Below, one piece after another: positions 24,005 to 36,954 of a stretch of 64,000 nt of DNA; the stretch's first letter is position 1, and the number at the start of each line of letters is the position of its first letter. Both the position numbers and the translations under genes were made by a program. The stretch is taken from assembly GCF_017654505.1 (NCBI RefSeq), contig NC_054539.1:67857756-67921755 (forward strand), written 5' to 3'. Source of the DNA: Polyodon spathula. Its lineage: Eukaryota; Chordata; Actinopteri; Acipenseriformes; Polyodontidae. A model generated the notes under the pieces. The model ran no database searches. It had not been told where the DNA came from and saw only the letters and a program-made list of their open reading frames with translations.

Positions 24005-27000
24005 TTAACAAATATTGTATACAAAGCATGTTAGAAGACCTGTAAACTCTTCCTTATTTGCTGGGACACTTCTCCTGGGCAACTCCAGGGACAGATTTTC
24101 TCCCGTATTTTGCTTAAAACTCTACAGTTAAACCACTTTATGTCAGCAACCCTTTCATTTTTGCAAAAGTCATGTATGGTCTGTGCTACTGCAATCCTTG
24201 TTTGTGCCTAGCAGGGTTTAGGACCCAGGCCTGTGGCAAGCATGCATTCAATGCACGAGGCGAACTCACATACATGACCACCTACAATAGCTTTGCGTGG
24301 GATAAGCCTTCCTGGTTAAAAAAAAAAAAAAAAAAAAAGAAAATTTCAAGCTTCTTGCACAACAACATATTCTCACATAATCCTAAGCAAAGTTGAAAAA
24401 AGGCATACTTTCTGTAAACTATTTTAATGGTGGGAGCAAGAATGATGTTTGTGGTAAGCCTGTGAGATCATAAAAACACAAAATACTCAAAAAACATGTT
24501 CAATTATAACATCTTTCATTGTCAAAGGAAAAACGGAGATCAAGGAAGTTATGCAGAGACCTTTACATGTTGTGACTAGTTCAGCAAATCTGTAGTGGAC
24601 ATGTTCCCAGACTCAAGTATTCTGCAGGAAAGTCTAAAAGTCACACAATAGGGAAAGGCGTTTCTATTACAATTTCAAGTATCAACATTGCTTTAGAAGT
24701 TCAGACCGATTGATAACAATGCTGTGTTTATATACAGCAATAGTGTGTTTATTTAAAATAAAAAATAGTTGACAATAAAATTACTGACAGTGGTATTATT
24801 GATAAAGTATAATGAATAATGTTGCAATACCACGCTGTTGTGTACTTTGGCTTTTTTTATTTTTTATGATGGACTTCTTGATGTTTGTTTTTTTCTTGTT
24901 ATAAAGTAGGTGCCATAGCTTTTATGTATGCATTGACCACAAACATTTGTTATGTTTTGTACTTCTTACATAAGCGAACAGGACCAAAAAAAGTCCAACA
25001 TATGTGCTAAAGGTGACCAAGATAAAGTAAGCGACTGCCTGCACGGGCAAGCCCAATTAGGCAGAAATGGCAATCCTGGTTGCATTCTGATTAGTACACC
25101 TATTACAAAACCACTTTGAGATTCATAAACACCCATGCAGTCACTAATGCAGTTTCAAACACAACACACTTACACACACAATCCATAATCACCACCTTTT
25201 GTCCATCATTCTTCATGCTTAGGGAATCTGATCCTATACCATAAACAAGGGCACAAGAAACATATCACCAACATGCAAGAGCACATGACATTTTCCTGCT
25301 GTGTCTCTGTTTTGACAGAAGGTACTAGCTACAATTTCTGACCTGTGTGGCAAAGTACTCAGAGAAATGTTCTAAACCTTCATGAAGCTGCAAAGTGCTG
25401 ATGAAACAGTTTTATATTATGTGAAAGTTTGCATGAGCCTGAAGCTTTTTCTCACATGTGGCAAGGTTCATTGGTGATTAATGTACTTTGACCATAATTT
25501 GGATACAAGGGCTGGTTGTTCAGCCAATTGCATTTCAGGAAGTCACCTATGGCACTGCATAATTTTCAAGTGAACATTCTTCCACAAAGTACAATCCCCT
25601 CTTCCATCAGCCCGACTTGGTTGGGCGCCAGCCCTGAGGAAGAAAAGTCAAAACTAACACTGACATAAAGACTCTGGCGGGAAGAAAGCAATCTCTGTTT
25701 CTAGAGTGGGACTTTACCTCAGGATTGTGGAATTCAGACAGTATTTTCTTAGAAAGTCTGTGTGGGGAAGATTTATGAGGTAGCCAACTGATGCTAGATA
25801 CTTCTGCAAGCAAAAAATGCTTTGAATAGTTGATTTCCTTCATTTGTGGATGTAAACTTCCACAAACATCAGCATGCCGTCAGCTGAGAAAACCCCCAAG
25901 ATATTTTTTCACACTTCTAGCTGAAAAGATTGAATGATTAATGTGAGAACTGAGATAAAGCAAATTGCTTCATTCCAGGTTAGGGGAAGACTAGATACAC
26001 AATTGTTTTGTATTATACCCATTTTGTATATAACTCGTCTCATCTTTTGTCATTATAGCAAATAAGCTTTTGTTTCATCAAAACATGTGTCTAATATTAA
26101 TATGTTTAGTTTTTTTTGTATTATTGAAAATCTTATAATGAGGTGTTTAAAGTTATGAATAGTATAACTTACTTTGTTATCATGACTGATAGGAGGTGTT
26201 CAGAGACATAATTTGGGAGACATGGTTTGCTTCTTGGCTGTGCTTTTAGTGTACATAGGTGAGTGTTCGATGTGTGACAAAAATTAATTGAGTTTATTAT
26301 TTTCACCATTTAGTTATTTTTTCTTGTACTATACAAGGTTGAAGAACAACTTAAAATCACTTTGTATAACATTTTCTCACTTCTGTCACATTACATCTGG
26401 TATACCAGAGTGCAACTATTAACCTGTTCATAGGCAACACTTCCCCCAGTAGATAAAACTTCTTTAAAAACACAAAACACTTGAAAGTGTGGATTGGACA
26501 ATAGTGTTTGCTTTTTAAGTTAAAATCTATTATTACGTGCATCAGATATTAAATTGTGTTGTAAAAGGCATGCTTCTCACAGTCAAACTTTTCCAGCAAT
26601 TGTTTTAAAAATGCAGAAAGTCTTGCGCAACAACTGTATGTATAATGATATAAAAAAAATACACTGTTCACAGAAACAGCTCATATCCTTATATGCCCTC
26701 AGTTCATTTATGTAAGCTTTAATAAATATGGACCAGTGAGTTGATACTCACCATTACAATGACAACAACACCCAGAGACAGTGTTCTGAGACAAAGAAAG
26801 ATGTGTTGACATTCAGACCCACTACTACTGGACCTCTAGAGTCATTACGGTGGCTGACTGAGAGGGTAGTATATTAACACTTGAGCATGCAAAACCTTCT
26901 TTACAAAACACGTCTTGTATTTCCTTAAGGGTTTAAGTAAGGTATAAGTTATTAAGGAAGAGGTATTGACATTGGTGCCCTGGCTAAACTCCCACAGAAT

Positions 27001-28865
27001 CTACCCTCCTCCTGTATGACAACAGAGCCTCTCTGTGAGTGTGTTCAAAGTGCAAGACTGTAAAAATAGTCAAATAATAATAATAATTTAATAAAAACAA
27101 CAGCATTCCTTCTGACATTGGGAACATAAGGTCACCCCCTCATCCTTGTCTACAGATCAAAAGGATCCAAAGCATTAACAACCCGTCTTGTAACAGAATA
27201 AATATTCCCAGAACAAATATTGCCAGATCAAAAGGCTCAGGCCAATCAGCCCATCACGTTACTGCTGATCACATTTTGACAGAACAGACACTGTAATGCC
27301 TGTAAAGACCTATTAAAATCAAAGGGTTCATTACCATAATCCTCTGTAGCGTACCATTTTAAGACTCTTTATCTCATCCCTGTTTACTTTGAATTGTATT
27401 TAATTCACACCATTAACATCTCCGAGGGTGTCAAAATTCCGCTTAACAGTTTCTCTTATTGTTTTAAGAATATACATTGCTAGTGATAAAGTTTTATCTT
27501 TTGTTCTGTTCTGTTTTGTTTTGTTCATTTCCCCTTCGCTTTTATAACCTTCAAATACTGAACAACTCAAATAAAAGGTTCGTTTTTGTTGCATATTTTA
27601 AACTTCAGAGTCTATACATTTAATTGGAAATACTATTTCATCATTTCTATTTGTTTTACTTTGTGTTTATTGTGCATATAAAATATATATTTTTATATAA
27701 TATATATATTATATTTTTTTGCAAAATAGTTTTCTTTTTAAATAAACAATTACAGTATATCCAGTAATTGGGCCTATGGAAAAAGAAACAAAAAAAAACA
27801 AAATAAAACAGGAACTGGTGTTTATGTTTTTACTTCAATGGAAATATTTTGAAGCAATTGCAAAGGTGAAGAAAATTTTAAAAAAGAGATAAATAAGGAG
27901 TAAAACTAACAGCAAGCCAGAAATAACAGATATTTCCAACAACTAAATTAAAATGCTTTTTTAATACATCATTTAGAAAAGGCAACAAGCTATTATTATT
28001 AACTCTCCAATATTTGTTCTCTGTGTTCATTGCATGTGTGAATAACCTTTGTCTTGACAGAAAGAACCACCTACAAAGTACAGGCCTCTCAAAGAGTCTT
28101 GTTACCAGCTGAGCCATATTAACAGCTGATCTGCTAGCATAATATTTACCCTATGATGGAATAGAGCACACAAAAGGAAAGGGAGACCGGATTTGGCACT
28201 CTGACTTGGCACCTGAAAATCATTTGGCAGCAACTGTTTATTTAAGTGTTCCTGAGTGCTACCAGTCTTTCCTCCATTTATTTATTTTTTTCTTTAAAGC
28301 TGGTTTCCCTGGGGCAGTAAGTAGCAAGGAGACAATTATGAAGAACTAAACCAACTGTGTTTCAAATGAACAGAACAAAAACTGTTATACCATTCCCCAG
28401 TCTCCATTGTTTATGGGTAGAAGTACTTTAATTTACTTTTAAAAAAGAATTAGATCCAACGACCACATACAACGCTTGTATCCTCGGTAGAGCTCAATAC
28501 GGGGCTTGTAGTTAATTTAGACTTTAAACTGTATTATGTTCTGTCTAATTTAAAATGCATCCTGTATGAAACTAAACATCTTAGGTTGGAATGTGAAAAA
28601 AATGGGTCAACCAATCTGATCATTTTAGGGTTCCCCTTGCCATGAGAAGGAGTCAAACTCCCATATAGTAAAATATGAGACCTTCAACATGATGGTAAAA
28701 TATATTAGGTCAAACTGGAAGGATTTTTTTATTTTTTATTACCATACTGTTTCTCAGTCCTCTGAACTTAAAGAACATTTGGGACACTACACCTTTAAGT
28801 GATTAAACATAATAGATATATTCTCTGTTATTTTTGTTAATTTCAAATGGGCTATCATTAACTAG
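24005..28865. other. Non-coding stretch, no gene recognised
   Basis: Almost 5 kb with a 20-base A-run (24319-24338), small TTTTATAT palindromes near 27680-27715 and no coding signal. The short open frames give no recognisable domain. Nothing else can be supported. Confidence 0.5.
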
Positions 28866-29539
28866 TTGTTCTTTTGCTTCTTGCTCCTTGTTACAATACA
28901 TCAATGCATAGAGTTTCCAAATGCATGGACAAAATACTCAAAAGGGATGCTTACAATACAAGTCAAATCATGCAAAATCACAACTTAATGCAATCCTTTT
29001 TAGTCAACCACTACACATATACAGAATCTGCCCAGAAGAGTATGAAAAATAGAAAAATGTGGGGGGCCTGAAAGATGCGATTAGAAGAAGAGATTGTCTT
29101 GAGAAATCAATGCAACACTGTGTCAATCCAACACACGTAGGCAATTCACAGAAAACACCAGAACCCCACAATACCATTTTGGTTGGAATACCATGCAGAA
29201 TGGAACCAGGTGTAAGATCATCCAAGACCTAGGATCCAATCTTGAAGGAGTAAGAATACAAATCAGGCTTCAACAGAAACCAACCTGTAAAATGCAACAC
29301 CATCTGTTCAAAGGGTACAATATAATCAACTGAAAAACCAACAGAAAGGCACAAAGAAGAGAAGAAAGAGTAATACGTCAATCTGACCTCAAACCTAGGT
29401 CACACAAAACAGACTACAATTGATATGTTTTCCATTAACAGCAATAATTCAAACCCACCAATCATAGGTACAAATTTTAAGAAGCCAGCCATTACCAGAA
29501 AACACAAGGGACAGCAGGATAAGCAAAACACGACCGCTA

Positions 29540-29925
29540 GTCAAGAGACCGAAACAAAGTGAGAAACCTGAGATGATCTACCACGGACTAGATTGCACTA
29601 CCTGCCCACAGATCAATATTACCACAGCCTTCAAAACCACAGACTAAAAGGTAAGTTTGACTGCCAAACCACCCACTGTGTTTACATTACAATATACCAC
29701 TCTGTATGTTGGTGAAACTAGCAGATCGGTCTCCATCAGATTCTCATAACATAAATATGATTGTGAACATTGGGGAGTCTTGCCCTACTCCAGTCTCACT
29801 GAATTTCAATCAACTCAACCACGATTTCAAACTGCATGCACACACAGCTTTATATGTAACCAAAACGCTCAATGAAAGAGAGAACAGAGAGAAAGAAGCA
29901 ATAGCACAACTAGTAACTGAATAGC
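29540..29925 (+). pseudogene. Penelope-like element C-terminus (GIY-YIG endonuclease relic)
   Basis: The piece encodes, with frameshifts, the linker and GIY-YIG endonuclease typical of Penelope-like retroelements. Visible are GLDCTTCPQI (about 29584-29613), KFDCQTTHCVY (about 29653-29685), TLYVGETSRSVSIRFS (29699-29746, the YVGET motif with the downstream Arg) and TPVSLNFNQLNHDFK followed by TKTLNERENREKEA (about 29785-29895). In the family, the reverse transcriptase lies upstream and the GIY-YIG domain nicks target DNA. Here the reverse transcriptase is not recognisable and the reading frame is broken at least twice. A (TTTA)n tract follows at 30018-30052. Confidence 0.72.
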
Positions 29926-29929
29926 ACAA

Positions 29930-30990
29930 CTAACCAATTCAGAATGAACAAAATAACACCACTGACCGTACACAATCTGCAATTCCCTCCTACCTTACCC
30001 TCTCATCTTTCACTTTTCTTTTATTTATTTATTTATTTATTTATTATTTATTTTAATGATGCCAATTTGTAACTTCTGGTTAGAAAAAGTTTTACACATA
30101 AATGTGTACTTTTATTTTATAAATAGTAGTTGTATTTTTCTTTTTTTCCAAGGATTACCTTTAAGTGCTCCCAATCAGACCTGCAACAAAAAAGAACACT
30201 GGTTATAGCATTTATATATTTTAGTTAACATGGCAGAAACACATTGGTACTACAAGCTATTGTATCAAGGATAAAGACAATAGCAGATAAGACTGCATAC
30301 TTCATCCTGGCAGGTTAGATAAATGATACTCTCACTCAGGTTTCTCACTGCTTTACCTTGTTGTACCAGCTGCCTATTCCAAACCCCTATTAGATTTCCT
30401 CCTTCACATTTACTTCCTCGGAATGTGAAAAATGTTGTGTCAGATCTTAGTTGGAACCAGCTCGTCTCGCTAGCTCAAAGCCAAGGGGACCACCTCAGTA
30501 CTCTCCCTCACAGGCATGACATGTTACTTGACAGGACACACTCATAACTGTGACTGATTTGCTCATTGTTATTACTGTGATTTAGAATTGAATACCAGTT
30601 AGATAAATGAAAGAACACTGTCCATACAGGCTTATGAATTTCATGGTATTAGGCATAATCCTTACAAGTATGGGTTTGATTTGAAGTTTCTTATCATACA
30701 CTGTAGAGTGTGCGAGTGAAGTGAGTGGGAGTGTCACATAATGAGTACAAGAGAACAAGTTTCTGATAAACTAAAGTGAAGGCAAGGCCATACATTGCCA
30801 GCTGTGATGCACCTGAGGCACAAGACCCAGTAAAATCATACTAATAATTATTTATTTAGTCTCTTTTACACTTTGCTTTGCTGCAGAATAAAATGCATTT
30901 CATCCTTCCTTGTGTGCATACATTAAAAGTCCCACTGATATCTATAGCCTCTGTGCTCTTCAAAATATTTTACTAATTTTAATTGCCCTG
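29930..30990. other. Non-coding stretch, no gene recognised
   Basis: Contains a (TTTA)n tract at 30018-30052 and a 74-codon frame at 30323-30547 without any recognisable domain. I see no supported gene. Confidence 0.45.
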
Positions 30991-30999
30991 TTATCCTCT

Positions 31000-32830
31000 C
31001 CTATCCTTCCCATCCTCTGGCTTCTCCCTGCTGCTATAAACCTAGCTCCTCTAACCTGATATCCCTGACTCCCGCTTTCCTCTGCTCACCCCTCGTGCTC
31101 TCTGGTGCCCTCTAGAATTGTCGCTTGGCTTCCAGCAAATCTGACTTTAACTCTGCCTTTGCTTCTCAACTCACTCTTGACTTCCTAGCTCTCACTGAAG
31201 CCTGGATCTCCCCTGATAACACTCCCACTGGCCATTCTTTTCTCTCTCCATGTCCTGTCCCAGTCTCTTTGCCCCTCTGAATGGAGTGGGGAAACAAGAT
31301 TTCTGCTCTCTCCCTCCCTGCTCTTTTCTGACTTTGCCTCCTTCTCCTCCAAAATTACAAACATCCACAACTCTTCAATACCTCACCTCCCCCACCCACG
31401 CCCAGTACTCTGCTCACTTACTCCCCATCACCCTCTGCAACCCCTCCTAATCTACCCTCCTTCTCCTCCTTCTCAGCCCTCCTGTTCCAGTGGCATAAAC
31501 TCACCACATGTGCTATGGACCCCCTCCCCACACCATTTCCAGGCTGCTGCCCCTGCCCTATTCCCTTTCATTTCCTCTCTTCTAAACACCTCTCTGCTCT
31601 CTTGCTGTTTCCCTTCTGCCTTCAAACAGGCCTGCATCACCCTAATCTTAACCCTTAGCGGTCCATTTATTCAGTCCTTGTCACTCGCATCAGGTCCAAT
31701 TTATTTTCACATGAGCTGTTTATTTTACATGCTCTGTTTAAGATATATATATATATTTTTTCAGAGTAAAACAAGTTTAAAAGGCACTGAATCGCTAAAG
31801 TACACTCAGTACTGCATCTCCAGCCAAGCCTCACCCCTTGTTTGCTGTATTTTTCACATACCTCTTTATAGACTGCATAGTGATAAATCCTCTCCTGATC
31901 ACTCCTTTTATCAGCAAACTCCTCAATAATGCAATCCAAGTGATTATTGCATTACTAAAACATCTCAAAAAGCTCTGCAAATGTTCATGATATACTTTGA
32001 TCGCTGGATGTCTCCTTCGTTTATGTGGTGCTCTGTGGTGCACGGCGCTATCAGATACTCCCTTTTTTCTGCTTCGTTCGGCTCCTATTGGTCTCACTCG
32101 GCCATTGAAAGGTTTTCTCGGCTTTTTCCTGAGAAAAAACGACTAGAGACCTGTGCTTTATGTCTTTCTGATGATGTCAGACAGGGTCGGACATTGGACT
32201 GGAAAGGGAAAATTGTAATGTCGGACCTGGTCTGACATAGGACTGCAAAGGGTTAAAAAAAAAAACCTCCCTTGATCCCTTATCTCTCCAGAACTATCAC
32301 CCTGTCTTCCTTCTCTCTTTCCTCTCTAAGACCCTCAAGCGAGTAGTACATCACCAGCTCTCTGTTTTCCTGTCAGAACATTCTCTTCTCGATCCCCTGT
32401 AATCCAGTTTTTGCCTAGCATACTCCACTAAAACTGCTCTTCTCTCCATCACTAACTTTCTCCGCTCGGCCCGTGCTGCCTCCTTCTTCTCTGTCCTAAT
32501 TCTCCATAACCTCTCTACTGCCTTTTACACAGTCAACCACTCTATTCTACTGTCCTCCTTGGTGTCTCCCTTGACCCCTCCCTCTCGTGTTCTCAGCACA
32601 TCTCAACTCTGGCATGCTCATGTTGCTTCATCCTCAGCGACATTTTCAGAATTTGCCCCTTCCTCACCAACTGCTCGACACAGCTCCTAGTTCAGGCCCT
32701 GGTACTGTCCCGCCTTGACCACTGCAACTCCCTCCTGCCTCGCCTCCATCTGTTCTCCATCATCTTTTCCTCTTCCAAAACTCTGCTGCCCATCTTGTCT
32801 TTTCCTTCTTCATTTCTCATATGCCACACT
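31000..32830 (+). pseudogene. L2-type LINE ORF2 pseudogene, interrupted by a MITE
   Basis: Translation of the plus strand shows an APE-type endonuclease piece (LDFLALTEAWISPDNTPTGH, about 31167-31227). It continues to FPSAFKQACITLIL (about 31612-31650) and, beyond the inserted MITE, a reverse transcriptase (KKTSLDP, LQNYHPVSLLSFLSKTLKRV from about 32296, then LSTAFYTVNH near 32510). It ends with the late-ORF piece ALVLSRLDHCNSLLPRLH (about 32696-32750). The catalytic Asp of RT motif A appears as Asn (32508-32510), a stop follows SEHSLLDPL near 32400, and the region with the YADD box is deleted. L2 assignment rests on remembered fish L2 motifs; a related CR1-superfamily clade is possible. Confidence 0.82.
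31652..32252 (-). mobile_element. piggyBac-type MITE, copy 2 (601 bp), nested in LINE
   Basis: Flanked by TTAA on both sides (31648-31651, 32253-32256), with ends CCCTTAGCGG and CTGCAAAGGG. It is the same family as the element at 17250-18105 but inverted: its left end CCCTTAGCGGTCCATTTATT matches the right end of copy 1 read backwards, and its right part contains the same TCGGACCTGGTCTGACAT-type block. Removing it and one TTAA restores the reading ...ITLILKK... of the host LINE. No transposase frame. The short open frames at 31667-32235 are fortuitous. Confidence 0.88.
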
Positions 32831-33024
32831 GCTGTTCCATTCTTTAGTTGAAATACCATTTCTTTATTTTGTGTATGCTTCCAAAGCCAATGAAAAAATG
32901 GCAGCCATTTCTTTATAAAATCTTATAGGAAAGCATTATGAAGGCGTTTTACAAGAAAGCATTTCTAAGTACATACGTATGAATTAAGATATATTTGTGC
33001 AGTAAAGCTTTATATTACCATGGT

Positions 33025-33085
33025 AAAACCTGCAGGGCTGACCTTAGTCCTCCAGAGGCTGGTAGCTCGCTGACATCTGTTATTG
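33025..33085. repeat. Unclassified dispersed repeat, copy 2 (short)
   Basis: Contains CCTGCAGGGCTGACCTTAGT and CCTCCAGAGGCTGGTAGCTC, matching the last third of the repeat at 20820-21115. Confidence 0.55.
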
Positions 33086-33378
33086 GTGTTTTACTTATGT
33101 TTGCACTTCTATTATAATTATTTACACTACACTTACTGTTCTCAATAAGTGATACTGTTATTGGAGATGGCAGGAACATCTAATTAGTTATTTGTTTCCA
33201 TAGGCGTTGACACAGGCTTCCTGTGAGCTGGTAGTGATAAAAAAAAAAATAATAATTCTGTAAAAACATGCTGCTACACAATAACCCAAACCATCATTTC
33301 ACCCTATACACTGTAAACTTGGATTCTCTAGAGACTTCCAAACAGCTGATAGTGTTTTTGTTGTTTTAAAGTCTAGCA

Positions 33379-33562
33379 CAGTGTTGCACAACTCAGGCCA
33401 TGGAGGGCCGGTGTCCCGCCTGGTTTTTGTTCTAACCATACCCTAAATTGGTTAATTGGACCAAATAAGCTTCTAATAAGGTCCAATAAAGTACTTTAGA
33501 GTGCAGCTGGAATAAAAACCTGAAGGGACACTGGCCCTCCAGGACCGAGTTGTGCACCACTG
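33379..33562. mobile_element. hAT-type MITE, 184 bp, with perfect 8-bp target duplication
   Basis: Starts CAGTGTTGCACAACTC and ends GAGTTGTGCACCACTG, so the ends are a near-perfect inverted repeat. The inverted similarity continues inward for about 50-60 bp (GGAGGGCC.GTGTCCC....GGTTTTT). It is flanked by GTCTAGCA at 33371-33378 and again at 33563-33570, an exact 8-bp direct repeat typical of hAT insertions. The short unique middle contains no coding sequence. Such foldback elements move with a transposase supplied elsewhere. The intact target duplication suggests a fairly recent insertion. Confidence 0.9.
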
Positions 33563-33654
33563 GTCTAGCACTATGTCCCACTTGCATAGGAGCAATGTAG
33601 CTCGTGTTTAGTGGCACTTTGGAAGAGGAACTTTTTTTTTTTTAACTGTATTAA

Positions 33655-33830
33655 TCACTAATTGTTTTTTTTTTTATAATTTAGAATAGCCCGCAGGCAC
33701 CTGACCAAGTTACAGGGGTCACTGGTGCATGGTGAGCTGAGGACATCAATTGTGTGCCACCCCCTGGGAGCTCCCGTCCACAGTCGGCAGTGGAATAGCC
33801 TGGACTTGAAATGGCATATATATATATGGG
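33655..33830 (-). mobile_element. Long tRNA-derived SINE, copy 1 (partial)
   Basis: Contains CAGGGGTCACTGGTG, GGTGAGCTGAGGACA, CCCCCTGGGAG and CTGGACTTGAA in the same order as in the copy at 54.5 kb. On the minus strand the last motif gives TTCAAGTCC, the pol III B-box region (33802-33810). The 5' (tRNA) end is cut by an ATATATATATGG patch at about 33816 and the far half is missing. Confidence 0.7.
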
Positions 33831-33839
33831 CATACACAA

Positions 33840-35845
33840 GACTTCTACAATGATCTGATGTAAAAGCTAAATTTCATAATCATATGTCCTATAAGATGTG
33901 CCACCAAAAAGCTAATATATACTGAACAGGATACCAGTTTTAAACACATACAATTAATCTTTAAAAAAGTTCTGCATATAAAGCAGTTTAAAATTGTTGG
34001 CATTGAAATGCAGCCAAGCCTTACTGCAGTGATTCATGAATGAGTACATTTTATTTTCATAAGGTGTTATTATGCCCTTGGTTTATAAAGGGCACTCAAG
34101 TTCTGATTTTAATGACCAGATTTAAAAAAAAAAAATCGTTAAGACTAATTTACAAGGTTTATTCTTAGTTGCTTTTTGGAGCACACTGACCTTCAATACA
34201 AACCTCTTGGTATTACCGCTATCTTTGATATATTTTCCTCACTCCATTATAGTGAGTCATATTAAAATCAACCTCATTAGAAGCCTCAAAAACCCTAAAC
34301 TCTCACAAAATCAAATGAATTATTTATAAACGAGTCTCTATTAATCTTGTTCTCTATTAATAAATATATTTTTTTAACTATCTCATAAGCAGAAACCAGC
34401 CCTGCTGAAATGTTTAAAAGGCATTTTATTCATAGAAGAACATCCAGAAGATAGACTGATCTCCAAGACAGAACAGATATAGCCGTAAAATTGGCTTTTA
34501 GGTAAAAGATAGGTATTAGTATCCTTAGAAAACAATCTAAACCCAGTTTCAGAATATTTTTTGTTTTATTTAGTGCAGTTTTGGATTCCCTCTATTTCTA
34601 AAGGGCAGATTGTCTTTTAAATTTTGGTTTCACTAAAAAAATATTTTCACTCAGTTGAAATCTTTGCATAGAGTTTTTACGACGCTGTTGTAGGGTGTCG
34701 AGTGATAAATACCTTGTCACAGTGTAGCCGTTTATGTTCGAGATGTACAATGAAGGTCATGGTTAAAGAGCCCTCACTAGATGAAAGAAAATCTGAAGCT
34801 GGGACCAAGGTCTCCATATCAAATACCCCAATTACTTATTATTTCCCTACCCATGCAAGGTTCCCTTTATAGGCAAAATACTGTAAGATTCAGAAAAAAT
34901 GTGTAAGAACAAGCAGTACAGATATGTATTGATTTTTTAAACTGTGAGGTTTTTTTTTTTTTTTTTTTTTTTATCAGAAGACTTCTTTCAGGTAATCCTT
35001 GTACTCTTAAAGACCAGTGTAAACAATGTGTATACACTGTTGTCATGTTTTTCACTCCTTTTAGATTATCTTTTTAAATAAGTACACAATTAAGATTGTC
35101 ACTGAAAGAAAATAGTGCCTCCACAAAGATACTATAGGGTTACATGTGAAATAGAGTAACACTCCTGTGGATAATTTACTGTACTGCTGTACTTTAGAAA
35201 GATTGCAGGAAGGGTGGGATGACAGGCTTCTATGGAGACATTTTAGACACTATTAGAGCGTCTACCAGTGACTAGTCAACATGAGAAGATTACTAAATCA
35301 AGTTGTGAAAGGCCAGGGCCTGTCGCGTAACCCTGGAAGGATGATGAGTTGGAACAGCTCCAGAAAAGCAGGATATGTGGCCTGGATTCGGCCACAAGTA
35401 GGTCTTAATCACTGCACACTCCTGACCTTTTTTTTTTTTTCAGGAACACATATCAATGATCTAGCCTTCAGCAGACTTCTTTCATCTTCAGTCTAAGCAG
35501 CTTAGGCTTGATAGGTCTTGTAGCCAGTGGTTAGTAGTTTTTTTTAAAAAAATTTTTTATAAAATCAATGGAGTTTATTTAATTCAGTTAAATCTCTTGG
35601 TTGTGTAGATAGGCATACTGTAATCATGACCTATGGAGCTTCAGGGAGCAGAGATAAAGCGAAATAATAAATTAAATCATCATGAAGTCATGAGAAATGG
35701 TCAAAAATGTAATGCAAATACAATTTTTCTCCATTACTCTTTATTTTTACAACTGAAGGCTAATTAGTACAAAATATGTATTAGTCTGTCTATAACTATT
35801 AAACACTGAATAGTGGTGGATTTAGAAATACTATTAGTATTAGCC
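33840..35845. other. Non-coding stretch, no gene recognised
   Basis: AT-rich sequence with a 22-base T-run near 34950-34972 and several shorter ones. Short open frames show no recognisable domain. I see no supported feature. Confidence 0.5.
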
Positions 35846-35849
35846 CTAC

Positions 35850-36000
35850 TTCGCTAGGGATTCCACAGGGAGCATCACATTGGCTCTGGCTAGGGAGGCA
35901 CCTCACCTTGCTACAGTGGTCCCTACTGCTAGACACTTATGAGCTCAAGCAAACACCTGCAGGGCTGGCTTTCAGGGAATGGTAGTTGACCAGCATCTGA
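35850..36000. repeat. Unclassified dispersed repeat, copy 3 (partial)
   Basis: Contains CTACAGTGGTCCCTACTG, then AAACACCTGCAGGGCTGGCT and GGTAGTTGACCAGCATCTG, aligning in order with the repeat at 20820-21115. Diverged and truncated at both ends. Confidence 0.5.
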
Positions 36001-36834
36001 TGTCCTAGGTCTTAGGTCCTAGGTGTAAAGGTGATGGGATCGGTGGACACTCTGTTGACTTTCTGTTGGGAGTTGCTGGATTGAAGAGACATACTTGGAC
36101 TTTTAATTGGGAAGAAAAATAGGGTAAGATAATTAGGCACTGATTTCTGAAAATAACTTGGGCTATACTTTTTATACTTTTACCACAGACAGTTTATTAG
36201 TATAGGCAAAGGTACCATATTTATTGAACCATTTTATACTGTGTGGTTTGACATGATTTTATTAATTTAATATTGTATTATTATTATCTAAGGTGTACAA
36301 TAATTACAGCTACAGTGTAGGATTAAAATGCAATATTAATATTTATTATACTCATACTCATTTATCCAATGCATTTTGTTTGTGAAATGTGTAGAGCTGG
36401 TTTGCAAAGTTTCCATTGATTTCATGACTGCTCTTCTGTGGTAAGTTTACTGTATATTTTGCTGTACTTACTGTATTGGGATATTGGCTTTTTATCACTA
36501 AACTTGAGATTAAAGGTCACCACTGATCTATTGGAGCCAGCCAGAGCTGCACCAAATTGAACAATTAACATCATAAATTGACAAGATTTTCACACCCCAT
36601 CTGAGGGGGAGGTCCTCCTTCAAACTCTAATTTAACACTGGCTACAGAACCTCCTGGCAAACTGAGGTTTGGTTGGAACTACGACTACCTTGAATGAGTC
36701 CAGCACTAGTCAAGCATTGCAGCCTGTCAATCCTAAATGTACTGCACATTTCATACCACAATATCTCAAAGCTCTTTACACATTGGTTAAAACAGAAAGA
36801 AGTATACAATATCAAGAAGTAGTAAGAATTATAT

Positions 36835-36863
36835 GATAATAATAATAATAATAATAATAATAA
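36835..36863. repeat. (AAT)n microsatellite
   Basis: About nine AAT units, just left of a LINE C-terminal fragment. Confidence 0.9.
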
Positions 36864-36954
36864 GTTGAAATAAAACAATTGATGAATACCAGAAATGAAT
36901 ACCAATGATAAAAAAACAAGCTTATACAAATAAAGATAATATAAATGGATAAAA

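Noticed and set aside
30323..30547. 74-codon open frame with a Trp-Asn-Gln-Leu stretch resembling LINE C-termini
   Set aside because: Only a four-residue resemblance; flanking family motifs are absent.
31510..32235. Several open frames of 84-139 codons on both strands
   Set aside because: They lie across the LINE/MITE junction or inside the MITE; only the LINE frame has recognisable motifs.
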